A stretch of 64,000 nucleotides of DNA from Dielma sp000508965 (GTDB taxonomy: Bacteria > Bacillota_I > Bacilli_A > Erysipelotrichales > Erysipelotrichaceae). The stretch covers positions 62,001-126,000 of the forward strand of contig BAHV02000010.1 of the NCBI GenBank assembly GCA_000508965.1. Direction: 5' to 3'. The position numbers and the translations under genes were made by a program. A model generated the notes under the pieces. That model searched no databases and was not told where the DNA came from. It saw nothing but the letters and a program-made list of their open reading frames with translations. Positions within the stretch are counted from its first letter, which is position 1, and each line of letters begins with the position of its first letter. Shown piece after piece: positions 49,540-58,453 of the stretch.

Positions 49540-51501
49540 ATGGACAAATGGATTCAAATTAGACGGGGAATCGCTGTACTTCTGACAGCAGCCGTAGTTA
49601 CATTGTTCAATGCAGTACCAACGGAGGCTCAGCCGCGAGTGCTGAAGGTTGCTTTTTCACCGGTAAAAGGGATTACGGAAATCGCGGAAGACGGCAGCCG
49701 TCAGGGGCTGGTTGTTGATTATCTGAATGAGATCGCCAAATATACCGGCTGGGAATATGAATATATTGATACTGACGGTGAGCACATGGTTGATGAATTC
49801 TTAGAAGGCAACTATGATTTAATGGGCGGTACTTATTATTCACCGGGATTCGAGAAATATTTTGCTTATCCTGATTTTAATATTGGTTATAGCAAATCAG
49901 TGCTTATTGCACGCTATGATGACAAGCAAATCAATGGCTTTGATCTGCGCAGTTTAAATGGCAAGACAATTGGCGTTTATGAGAAGGCGGCCGAAAATAT
50001 CCGCCGTTTGAAGGAGTTTCTGTCAATCAATGATCTGGAATGTGAACTCCGTACTTACAGCTATGAGGAGCTTTCCGATGATGGTAATTTACATCCTTAT
50101 TTAGCAAGCGGTGAGGTTGATCTGCTGCTTGGCAACGGTTTTGAAGACTCGGCTGGTTTTCGCACCGTGGCTGCATTTAATTCACAGCCATATTATATCG
50201 TGACCCAAGCTGGTGATCAGGAAATTCTTGATGGCTTGAATATGGCTATGGCAAAAATATTAGATTCTGATCCTGATTTTAGTGAGAATCGATATTTAGA
50301 GCATTTTCCAACCGTATCATCCATTGATATTGTACTGAATGAACAAGAACGCAGTTACATTCAAAACCGTGAACCTGTTAATATTGCTTTGCCAAGGCGG
50401 TTTCATCCACTGATCTGTCTTGAAACGGAAGATGATCTTCACAATGGCATCATCCCGGATATTCTTGAGAAAATAGCTGATTTTACAGGTTTAACATTTA
50501 ATTTTGTTTATACTGATACTTATATTGAGGCGGTTGAGCTGGTTCAGCAGGGTGGGGCTGATATGCTTGGGTTTTACTTAGGCACTGAAGCCGAGTCAAT
50601 GGATATGGGCTTGGCCTTAACGTCACCCTATGTTAATATGAACAGCATCGTGGTGCGTAATAAGGCTTCTACATATCCTGACAATGATTTGATTTGTGCA
50701 ATCGTAGAGGGTCAGTCACTGCCTTCGGATATCACCGCTGCAAAGGTTCAGACCTATCCTACCATTACGGCGGCACTTAAGGCAGTAAATAATGGCAGTG
50801 CGGATTTTGTCTATGGTTTAGCGGTGCGTCTGGAACAGGATATTCAAAGAAATCATTTTACGAATGTGGTGCCGGTGACCTTAGTTAATGATCGCAGTGA
50901 TCTTAATTTTGCACTGAAACGGCCGGTTGATATTGATCTGCTTTCAATTATCAATAAAGCCATTAACAGGTTATCAGATAAGGATAAATCGTTAGTTCTG
51001 GATCAAAACATGATTTCTATCGGCAATACACGAATGTCTTTGATTGAAATTATTTATGCCAACCCGATGACCTTCATTGCGGTGCTGTCATTATTTCTGT
51101 TAGTGCTGGTAGCGGCTGTCTTGGGGGTAAACCGGGCACGGACACGGGCGGCGCTGATGCAGAGCAGCTTGGAACAGGCGGAGGCTGAAAGCAAAGCAAA
51201 GGGTGAATTCCTGTCTCATATGAGCCATGAGCTTCGTACACCCATGAATGCGGTCCTCGGTCTTACTGACCTTACTAATATGATGGAAGGTGTACCGGAC
51301 GATGTAAAACATAATCTGGAAAAGCTGAGAGCCTCTTCACATTACATGCTTGATTTAATAAATGATATTCTCGATATGAGCCGTATTAACAGCGGCAAGC
51401 TGACGCTCGAGAAGGAACCTTTTTCACTAAAGCGCATGTTAGGTGAAATCAATACAATGATGGAAACTGAAGCTCAGCGTTTGGGCTTAACGTATGTTTA
51501 A
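49540..51501 (+). pseudogene. 5' part of a hybrid sensor kinase (two SBP_bac_3 domains, HisKA), ended by an in-frame TAA
   Basis: The first 653 codons of a larger gene. A signal/anchor (about 8-30) is followed by two periplasmic solute-binding-type domains (about 35-255 and 275-505), a membrane helix near 520-540, and HisKA with S-H-M-S-H-E-L-R-T-P. The frame stops at TAA 51499-51501, right after L-G-L-T-Y-V. The codons after that stop continue in the same frame into the ATPase domain (see 51547-52341). A single nonsense change therefore separates kinase halves, and the truncated product has no ATPase and cannot autophosphorylate. It lies 200 bp after the surface reductase gene and may once have sensed its substrate. 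AAAGGAG lies 11 bases before ATG 49540. Confidence 0.85.
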
Positions 51502-51546
51502 AAACAAGATGTCATTCATAACAATCTTAACGGCGATGTTCTCCGC

Positions 51547-52341
51547 TTGCGGCAAGTATTAACAAATCTGCTTTCTAATGCCTTTAAGTTTACACCATCA
51601 GGCGGCTCTGTGACGTTGAGTGTCAGTGAAGAAGTTCAATCTGAGAATGAAGCAGCTTTTACATTCAAGGTAGCAGATACCGGCATCGGCATTTCTTCAG
51701 AGGATCAGAAACGAATCTTTGAAAGCTTTGAACAAGTAGGCGCCAGCTTTACTAAAAGTCAGGGAACCGGTCTAGGCTTGCCGATCAGCAGCAGTATTGT
51801 TTCCATGATGGGCGGTGAGCTGAAGGTCAGCAGTCAGCCGCATGAGGGAAGTGAATTCTACTTCACTATTATCCTGCCGCTGAGTGCAGAAGCTGAGCAA
51901 AGCAGCAATGCGGATGAATATTTGAATAATAATGTATTGGCGGGTGTAAAGATTTTGTTGGCTGAAGATAATGATCTGAATGCTGAAATTGCTGTGCAGC
52001 TGCTTGAAATTCAAGGTGCCAAGGTGTATCGCTGTGTAAATGGCAAACAGGCGCTTGATGAGTTCAGCCGCTGTGAGCCAAATACATATCAGCTGATCCT
52101 CATGGATATTCAGATGCCGGAAATGAATGGATTAGCGGCATCCCGCGCAATTCGTTCGTTAGCCCGTAAAGACGCGGCAGTTATACCCATTGTGGCAATG
52201 ACCGCCAATACCTTTAAAGAAGATGTGGAAGCGGCATCGGCAGCCGGTATGAATGGCTTTATCCCAAAACCGCTGGATGTGAATTATCTCTATCATCTGC
52301 TGCAGGATATCTTGCGTAAGACTAAGCTAAAGGATGACTAA
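51547..52341 (+). pseudogene. 3' part of the interrupted hybrid sensor kinase (HATPase_c plus receiver)
   Basis: The same frame as 49540-51501, separated only by TAA 51499-51501; coding-like sequence resumes directly with K-Q-D-V-I-H-N-N-L-N-G-D-V-L-R-L-R-Q. The HATPase domain has N-L-L-S-N-A-F-K-F-T, D-T-G-I-G-I-S and G-T-G-L-G-L. The receiver has A-E-D-N-D, phospho-Asp in L-M-D-I-Q-M-P-E-M-N-G and Lys in I-P-K-P-L-D. The fragment begins with TTG 51547 if translated alone, without a Shine-Dalgarno. No other degradation is visible, so the break is recent, a sequencing error, or read through. Confidence 0.85.
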
Positions 52342-52346
52342 ATCAT

Positions 52347-52387
52347 AAAAAGTACCTCTTTTATTATTAGATAAAGGAGGTACTTTA
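52347..52387. terminator. Bidirectional terminator between the kinase pseudogene and the MFS gene
   Basis: AAAGTACCTCTTTTAT pairs with ATAAAGGAGGTACTTT (one mismatch), a 16-bp stem flanked by A and T runs. Confidence 0.75.
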
Positions 52388-52466
52388 CTTTGCTTTGGCA
52401 TTAAAAAATTGGTGATTTGAAGCACGTCGGGAATTCTTAATGTTTCATATTTTAATGCCAAAACAT

Positions 52467-53690
52467 TTATGAATTAGCATACAACGGTTCAATATCTTTG
52501 CGATTTCTGACAACCAATAATTGGATACAGATGAAGCCAAAGAAGGCACAGAAGACAGCGACTGACCGATAAGGCAGGAATTCACCCAATACACCCACAA
52601 TCAGCTGCATGATTAATACCATTAAACTGATTGCTACATTCAATAGTGAATTAACTCTGGCACGCATTTCAGTAGGCAGATAGGACTGCACCGCGGTTTC
52701 TCTTAAGGTTGCGGAATTTACACCAAGGAAGCCACACAAGGCTCTTAAGGCAAGCATGATCGGATAGGGCAGAAAGAGAACGATGCCGTCGATGAATTGA
52801 TAAACACGATATACAAACACCGTCATCGGATAACGCAGCGGCTGAGGAATCTTGATTGCGTAGTGGACAAAGCCGCCAATCATTCGGCCAAAGGTCACCG
52901 CACTTGTCAGCAGCGCATACATCGTTGTTGTCAGCCCCGGCGCAGTTTGGAAATAGGTCATCGTCATCAGCTCAGTACCATTGCCGCAGGCATTGGTAAT
53001 AGCCATGTAAGAATAGATATTCCGCAGCCCCTTTTCCTGCTTCATATAGCTGAACCCTTCACTGATTTGATGCCAGTACGCTTTAAAGTTAAATTTTTGC
53101 GCACTAGCCTGCTTCTCTTTAATCTGGATCTGAGATTCAAAAGCTGATGCCAGCAGCAATAAGCCGCCAACGATACAAAATAGAAAGGGGATTCCCAACT
53201 GCACATATATCATCGTTGACAGCGGTGCGGTAACAACGGTAACGGTCGGATAAATCAAGGATGATACAGAATAACCTTTCTGCATAAACCCTTCACTGAT
53301 CAAATCGGGATAGAATGCACTATAAGCGGTAGAATAAATCGAACTGATACCGTTAGTCACAAAGCCAAACAGCATATACAGCAGATAAGAGAAATCATGA
53401 TTCATTAAATAGAAGGCAAATAATAAATAAATACTGCCCATCAATGCATCTAAGCCAAATATAAAGGGTTTGCGCTTATGTGAATCCATATAAGGGGCCA
53501 CTAAGATCGGCAGCAGAATCGAAGGAATCATGATCGATGCCTGATAGAGTCCGGTAAGCAGGGCTGAACTTGTATTGTCAAAAACGACCAAGCCCAAAGC
53601 CAGATTCATTGCGACACCGCCCACGCAGCTGATAATCGTGCCAATTGTAATAATCGTAAAATTTTTAGTCCATAAAGTCTTTTTCATAAA
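52467..53690 (-). CDS. MFS transporter, drug/macrolide-efflux type
   Basis: A 407-residue permease with about twelve helices. The N-terminus K-N-F-T-I-I-T-I-G-T-I-I-S and D-S-H-K-R-K-P (loop 2-3) are typical of the MFS_3 efflux branch (MefA-like). ATG 53690 follows AGAGGG. It is encoded directly downstream of an XRE-TPR regulator on the same strand. Its promoter has a good -10 but a poor -35 overlapped by direct repeats, suggesting activation by that regulator. Confidence 0.88.
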   Translation of the reverse strand, partial: FMKKTLWTKNFTIITIGTIISCVGGVAMNLALGLVVFDNTSSALLTGLYQASIMIPSILLPILVAPYMDSHKRKPFIFGLDALMGSIYLLFAFYLMNHDFSYLLYMLFGFVTNGISSIYSTAYSAFYPDLISEGFMQKGYSVSSLIYPTVTVVTAPLSTMIYVQLGIPFLFCIVGGLLLLASAFESQIQIKEKQASAQKFNFKAYWHQISEGFSYMKQEKGLRNIYSYMAITNACGNGTELMTMTYFQTAPGLTTTMYALLTSAVTFGRMIGGFVHYAIKIPQPLRYPMTVFVYRVYQFIDGIVLFLPYPIMLALRALCGFLGVNSATLRETAVQSYLPTEMRARVNSLLNVAISLMVLIMQLIVGVLGEFLPYRSVAVFCAFFGFICIQLLVVRNRKDIEPLYANS

Positions 53691-53713
53691 TGCCCTCTTT
53701 TCTATGCAAAAAA

Positions 53714-53767
53714 AGTATAACATTTATTTAAGTGAATAAAAATAGCGCATATTTGGGAAAATAGCGC
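53714..53767 (-). promoter_or_regulatory. MFS promoter with upstream direct repeats
   Basis: -10 TATACT (minus, 53714-53719) with no good -35. The repeats GCGCTATTTT at 53739-53748 and 53758-53767 (19 bp apart) cover the -35 position, as expected for an activator site. Confidence 0.55.
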
Positions 53768-53813
53768 TTATAATACGGCTCTTAAAATACATAAAATTAT
53801 ATTTCAAGGAAAA

Positions 53814-55031
53814 TTATAAATTCATTAGCATTTCCTGCATCTGCATCGCCAGCTGCAAGGCTTCTTTATAACGCCGATTTGCCTTATAGGCATCAATCAG
53901 CATATGACCATGAAATTGCTGGAAGCCAAAGATGATTCGCTTGCCGCAGTCTTCATATACTTCTTCCAAAAGCTTTAGATATTCCTCATTCATTTTGCCC
54001 TCCGCCATCATTCTGACAACCTGAATCATTTTCGCGTAGATATCTTCACAGTGATCTTGAATCAGCTTTTCATGCAGAACAGCTTCCGCTTTTTCAATAT
54101 AATCCAAACTTTCTGACCGTCGGTTCAGATAATACAAAACGAGAGATAGTTTATGATAGGTAAGAAACTTACTTAACGGATCAAGCCGTTCTGGCTCAGC
54201 TTCAATTAAATATTCATATGCTTTTTCATAACAGCCGATTTCACAATAAGTTGCACCGATATTATACTTAATATCACTGCGCAGATGTGAATCATGACGA
54301 TTAAGGTTTAAGCAGCGCTCGTAGGTCTGAATCATGAGATCAAATTGATATAAATTACAGTAACAGCCGCCCTCAATGATGCAGACCTCGCTCATCACGG
54401 CTATATTTCCTTCATAAGCTGCCAAATCATACGCTTTCTTACAATATTGCAGGGCTTTTTGAAATTGACCTTTTTTATAATATAAAGAGGCAATCTTTAA
54501 TTTAGTGATACTGCATGGATTCAATTGATCCGCTTTCAAAAAGGCACCTTCCGCTTCTTCATTAAACGCTTTGCCATACAGCAGTTCATAAACAAAAAGC
54601 ATTTTTTCATCCATGAAGCCTATAAAAGGCTGCAATTGATTCAATCGTTCTTTCATCGCTTCAGCATTGTGCTGAAGCTGGGCTTCCTGTATTTCAAATA
54701 GCTTAAAAGCAAGATACAGAGGACTGATTTCCGCTTCTTTAAGGCAGGCCCTTATCGCTTTTGAACTTTCACTTGCGTCTTCATAATGAAAGACTTTGTC
54801 AAAATAAGCGGTAAGCAGTTTCTCGCCTTGTTTTAAAACAGCTTCATTCCAGCATGATTTGATGCCTAAAGCCCTAAACAGCTGTTCAATGACTTCTTCA
54901 CTGGGCTGGGCGGTGCCGTTTTCAATCTTGCTGAGATAAGAAACTGTGCAAATACCCTTACAGACTCCGCTTTGTGAGAAATTAAGCTTTAATCGATAGT
55001 ATTTTAATAAGAAGCCGACCCAATTTTTCAT
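53814..55031 (-). CDS. XRE-TPR transcriptional regulator (RRNPP-like)
   Basis: A 405-residue protein. The N-terminal XRE HTH (about 8-60, with S-Y-L-S-K-I-E-N-G-T-A-Q-P-S) is followed by about 340 residues of helical TPR-like repeats (for example L-K-I-A-S-L-Y-Y-K-K-G-Q-F-Q-K-A-L-Q-Y). The size and layout match peptide-sensing RRNPP regulators such as NprR rather than the shorter Rgg group. No pheromone gene is recognisable next to it. The MFS gene downstream, behind activator-like repeats, is the likely target. Confidence 0.8.
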   Translation of the reverse strand: MKNWVGFLLKYYRLKLNFSQSGVCKGICTVSYLSKIENGTAQPSEEVIEQLFRALGIKSCWNEAVLKQGEKLLTAYFDKVFHYEDASESSKAIRACLKEAEISPLYLAFKLFEIQEAQLQHNAEAMKERLNQLQPFIGFMDEKMLFVYELLYGKAFNEEAEGAFLKADQLNPCSITKLKIASLYYKKGQFQKALQYCKKAYDLAAYEGNIAVMSEVCIIEGGCYCNLYQFDLMIQTYERCLNLNRHDSHLRSDIKYNIGATYCEIGCYEKAYEYLIEAEPERLDPLSKFLTYHKLSLVLYYLNRRSESLDYIEKAEAVLHEKLIQDHCEDIYAKMIQVVRMMAEGKMNEEYLKLLEEVYEDCGKRIIFGFQQFHGHMLIDAYKANRRYKEALQLAMQMQEMLMNL

Positions 55032-55150
55032 TTTTTATCACCTAGCTTTAAGTGTAGCATTTAAGCTTGCATCAATCAATGATTGAATGGCTTACAGGTG
55101 GTTTTAACCGTTAAATTGTGATACAATTCTAACGACAGGCTGGTGAAATT

Positions 55151-57097
55151 ATGAAAAAAGATTTTGATGATATTTTAGCGGGAATCAGGGGTTCGGCTTC
55201 GGCTTCGACACCTTCTAAGGCCAAGCAATATCTGGAAACGATACAAAAAGAAAAAGAGGCGCTGATACGATCCAATGAGGAGCAGATTGAAGCGTTAAAG
55301 CTGCATACTTTGGATGCTGATCTTGATCGGATCAACAAAGAAATCGAACGTGATTTTGGTTTGGTGAGTGAAGATTCGCTGCCGGTGAATGAGCTAGAGC
55401 GTTTTCAAAGCATCGCAGCTGAGTTAAAGAATGCCCTGATTGGTCAGGATACTTTTATTGATGCATTGATTTTAGCCTTTAAACGGCCTTTAGTCATGGG
55501 TGAGGGCAAGGTTAAAAATAACATTATTATCGGATCATTAAAAGGCAGCGGCCGGCATACAGCCTTGAAGCTGATGGCTCAGGGGATGAAAAAACAGCGT
55601 CTGTTACATGTTGATGAAGTTGCATTTATCGATTTGAGTAAATATCCGACCAGCAATGAAGAGAAGCTGTTTCTTCAGGATTTGTATACCGCTTTAAAAA
55701 AGGAAGGCTCAATTATTGCCTTTGAACATTTAGAACAGGCCTATCCCGGTTATCTAAAGCTGCTGGCATCATTGGCCTCCAGCGGCAGTGCGCTTTTGAA
55801 TAAGCGATATGCGATTCAAAAGGATTCATTAGTTGAAGCGGGTAATGCTTTAGTGAAAAGTGCGGTATCAAGCTTTAGTGCTGAGGATAAATATTTAGTA
55901 TTTATAACTGAGCAGAAGCCGGAATCGCTGGGTTCTATTTTAGGCAGAGAATTTATGGCTTCCGTGAATGATATATGTGTGACTAAAGCTTTAGAATCGG
56001 CAGACATCGAACAGATAACGGCTCAGTTATGTTTAGCATTAAAGCATAAGGCCATGAAATATCTGCATTTTGATTTGATTTTTGAAGAAAGCTTTATGCA
56101 GGCGGCGGCTACCCACTACCGAATTGCTTTAGGCGTGCCTTCTTTGCAGCAGCTGCTTAATGATGTCTACAAAGCCTTGTCTCAGTTTGCATTGCTGAAT
56201 CCGGAGAAGATGGGAACCGTAACCTTAAAAGCAGAGCCTGATTTAAAAGCGGTTATCGGCGATGATGTGATTGAACTGGTGAAAGCTATGGAGAATGATG
56301 AAGAACTGCGCTCCGTCAAAGAAGAATTGAGCGGTATAGTCGGTTTAGATAATGTGAAGGAATATATTTATGCGATTGAAGATCATGTGAATGTACAGCG
56401 TCTGCGCAGCAGCAAGGGTTTAAAAACTTCACCGTTAAGCATGCATATGATTTTTACCGGCAATCCGGGTACTGGAAAAACGACCATCGCGCGCATCTGT
56501 GCCCGTTATTTAAAAGCAATCGGTGTATTGAACGGCGGTCAGCTGGTTGAGGTGACAAGGGCCGATCTGGTTGGCAAATATGTTGGGCATACAGCCCCGC
56601 TGACACGGGAAATCATTCAGTCTGCCTTAGGCGGCGTACTGTTTATCGATGAAGCGTATGCGTTAGTCAGAGGTAAAGACGACAGCTTCGGTAACGAGGC
56701 CATTGATACATTAGTTAAAGAAATGGAAGATCATCGAGATAATCTGGTTGTTATCTTGGCCGGTTATACCAAAGAGATGAATGCGTTCCTGCAGGCAAAC
56801 AGCGGCTTAAAATCAAGATTTCCCAATATCCTTGAATTCAGCGATTATACGGGTGAGGAGCTTGTGCAAATCGCCTGTTCCATTGCGAAAGGCAAAGGAT
56901 ATGTTATCGATGATGAAGCGTGTGAATTGCTTGCGAAGCGTTATGCGGCGGTTCAGCTTGAAAAAGGACGGGACGGCGGCAATGGCCGGCTTGCGCGCAA
57001 CAGTGTGGAGGCAGCTATTCTCAAGCAGTCTAAACGAGTACTGAAGGATGCCGATGCTCAGCTGGAATTATTGATGAGCTGCGACTTTGATGATTAA
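55151..57097 (+). CDS. Two-domain AAA ATPase: degenerate Clp-like module plus CbbX/SpoVK-type module
   Basis: A 648-residue cytosolic protein. After an N-terminal coiled region, the first AAA domain (about 95-390) has altered motifs: S-L-K-G-S-G-R-H-T in place of the Walker A G-K-T, and A-F-E-H-L-E in place of Walker B D-E. It probably does not hydrolyse ATP. The second domain is intact CbbX/SpoVK-type: G-N-P-G-T-G-K-T-T (about 438-446) and L-F-I-D-E-A-Y-A-L (about 497). Such ATPases remodel protein complexes. The target is unknown. It overlaps the yqeC gene by 8 bases. Confidence 0.82.
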   Translation: MKKDFDDILAGIRGSASASTPSKAKQYLETIQKEKEALIRSNEEQIEALKLHTLDADLDRINKEIERDFGLVSEDSLPVNELERFQSIAAELKNALIGQDTFIDALILAFKRPLVMGEGKVKNNIIIGSLKGSGRHTALKLMAQGMKKQRLLHVDEVAFIDLSKYPTSNEEKLFLQDLYTALKKEGSIIAFEHLEQAYPGYLKLLASLASSGSALLNKRYAIQKDSLVEAGNALVKSAVSSFSAEDKYLVFITEQKPESLGSILGREFMASVNDICVTKALESADIEQITAQLCLALKHKAMKYLHFDLIFEESFMQAAATHYRIALGVPSLQQLLNDVYKALSQFALLNPEKMGTVTLKAEPDLKAVIGDDVIELVKAMENDEELRSVKEELSGIVGLDNVKEYIYAIEDHVNVQRLRSSKGLKTSPLSMHMIFTGNPGTGKTTIARICARYLKAIGVLNGGQLVEVTRADLVGKYVGHTAPLTREIIQSALGGVLFIDEAYALVRGKDDSFGNEAIDTLVKEMEDHRDNLVVILAGYTKEMNAFLQANSGLKSRFPNILEFSDYTGEELVQIACSIAKGKGYVIDDEACELLAKRYAAVQLEKGRDGGNGRLARNSVEAAILKQSKRVLKDADAQLELLMSCDFDD

Positions 57098-57755
57098 TCA
57101 CCAGTGTATCTGCGTAATCGGTGCGGGCGGCAAGACGTCACTGATCAGGCTGCTGATGGATAAATATAAGGATCGAAAAATCATTGTATCAACTACGGTA
57201 CATATGGAGCGGCCAACTTGTATGATTGTTGAAAAAGAAGATGTTTATCAAGTTCAGGAGGCATTAAAGCATGAAAATGTCATTGCCTGTGTGCATGACT
57301 CTTTGCGGGGTGTTGAAGGCTTTGCAAAGGAATGTTTAAGACAGCTTTATCCGCTTTGTGATCTGATGCTGATTGAAGCGGATGGGAATCACAATCATCC
57401 GTTTAAGGTCGATCGTGACCATGAACCGAGCCTGGTTGACTTTATGACATTAGGTATTGCGGTACTTTCCATGAGCGCTTATGGTCAAAGCTTTGCCCAG
57501 GCTGCATATCCGGCAGCATTCAGCGCAGAATATTGTCAGTGTAAGATAGATGATCCAATCGATGAGGCGGCTGTCATTAAGGCAGCCAAACAGCTGATCA
57601 GCCGGTTTAACGGTACGGCTTCCTGTTTGCTGTTAACGCATTGCTTAAAACAAACAGCGGCAGCCGCAAGAGCGATTCGCTCAGCGCTTGATGTTGAGGT
57701 AATCATCTGGTGGGAAGGAGAAAAGGAATATGAAGAAAACAGTCTGTGTCTATAA
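57090..57755 (+). CDS. yqeC: YqeC-type putative selenium-dependent hydroxylase accessory protein
   Basis: A 221-residue P-loop protein. V-I-G-A-G-G-K-T-S near the N-terminus, S-T-T-V-H-M, and L-I-E-A-D-G-N followed by H-P-F-K-V-D-R-D-H-E-P-S match the YqeC family. Family members are found with selenium-dependent molybdenum hydroxylases and are thought to help mature the cofactor. No hydroxylase or selenium gene is in the window. ATG 57090 lies within the end of the AAA gene, so translation is coupled; a TTG at 57087 is an alternative. Confidence 0.82.
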   Translation: MINHQCICVIGAGGKTSLIRLLMDKYKDRKIIVSTTVHMERPTCMIVEKEDVYQVQEALKHENVIACVHDSLRGVEGFAKECLRQLYPLCDLMLIEADGNHNHPFKVDRDHEPSLVDFMTLGIAVLSMSAYGQSFAQAAYPAAFSAEYCQCKIDDPIDEAAVIKAAKQLISRFNGTASCLLLTHCLKQTAAAARAIRSALDVEVIIWWEGEKEYEENSLCL

Positions 57756-58281
57756 CTTAAGCAAGGAGCATGAACAGGTGATCGAAAGCTTGCTTGCGAA
57801 ACAAAATATTACAACCGTCAAACTAAATGAAAAGCTTTTAAATCAGAAAATCGGCGCGGTTGCGGGATTGCCTGATTTTTCATATGAAGATCGGCCTCTG
57901 GCAGAATCAGAGTTTGATGAAGAACTGCTTCTGTTTGCCAATCTGAGTGATGCGGAGGTGGATCAGTTCGCCGATGAATTGAAAAAACATTTCCGATTCA
58001 GCGGTGTAATGGCGATGCTGACCGAACATAACCGCAACTGGTATTTTATTGATTTCTTCGATGAAGTAATGAAAGATCATCGTCTTTTTAAAGCTATTGA
58101 TGAATTACGGGAAGAAATGAAAAACTGTGAATCTGCTGATCCTTCAAAGGTTGAGGATCTTAAAAAATTGAATGATACATTAATGGAAGCCTTTTTGTAT
58201 TTAAAGGCACAGGACTATGAAGAAAAAAGACTGCTTGCACTTAGTTCAGAATTAAGAAGACTGCGGGAAGCTGTAATTTAA
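57730..58281 (+). CDS. DUF3783-domain protein
   Basis: A 183-residue cytosolic protein of unknown function. An N-terminal alpha/beta part (K-K-T-V-C-V-Y-N-L-S) leads to F-R-F-S-G-V-M-A-M-L-T-E-H-N-R-N-W, the DUF3783 signature, followed by a charged helical C-terminus that may be coiled coil. GAAGGAGAAAAGG precedes ATG 57730. It overlaps yqeC by 26 bases and so shares its operon with the AAA protein and YqeC. Confidence 0.75.
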   Translation: MKKTVCVYNLSKEHEQVIESLLAKQNITTVKLNEKLLNQKIGAVAGLPDFSYEDRPLAESEFDEELLLFANLSDAEVDQFADELKKHFRFSGVMAMLTEHNRNWYFIDFFDEVMKDHRLFKAIDELREEMKNCESADPSKVEDLKKLNDTLMEAFLYLKAQDYEEKRLLALSSELRRLREAVI

Positions 58282-58302
58282 ACTCTCAGCAAAAGCAAAA
58301 AG

Positions 58303-58311
58303 TGTTATAAT
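58303..58311 (+). promoter_or_regulatory. Extended -10 promoter of the mgtE leader
   Basis: TGTTATAAT (TGn-TATAAT) at 58303-58311 with no good -35, about 33 bp before the leader ORF. Confidence 0.55.
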
Positions 58312-58343
58312 AAAAAAGTTGATCAGGAAAAGAGGTGGCCGGT

Positions 58344-58418
58344 ATGGATGCGTCAGTACCCGAGCGATTGCAAATTGAACCAGATGAAATAAGTACGAGC
58401 AAACCCAGCCGGTGTTAA
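58344..58418 (+). CDS. 24-residue upstream ORF in the mgtE leader, possible Mg2+-sensing leader peptide
   Basis: ATG 58344 lies 5 bases after AAGAGGTGG, a good site. It encodes M-D-A-S-V-P-E-R-L-Q then I-E-P-D-E-I-S-T and ends K-P-S-R-C before TAA 58416-58418. The acidic/proline segment E-P-D-E recalls the E-P-D-P of Salmonella MgtL, whose translation is destabilised at low magnesium. An in-frame GTG for mgtE (58412) overlaps its stop. A leader-peptide role is inference from position and composition. Confidence 0.45.
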   Translation: MDASVPERLQIEPDEISTSKPSRC

Positions 58419-58453
58419 TTCACGGTCTGGACACTCAGATAGGAGAGGGAAAC

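Noticed and set aside
58282..58453. M-box or other Mg2+ riboswitch before mgtE
   Set aside because: The leader is short and I cannot match the conserved M-box blocks or a terminator/antiterminator pair. A covariance search would be needed; I list only the leader ORF.
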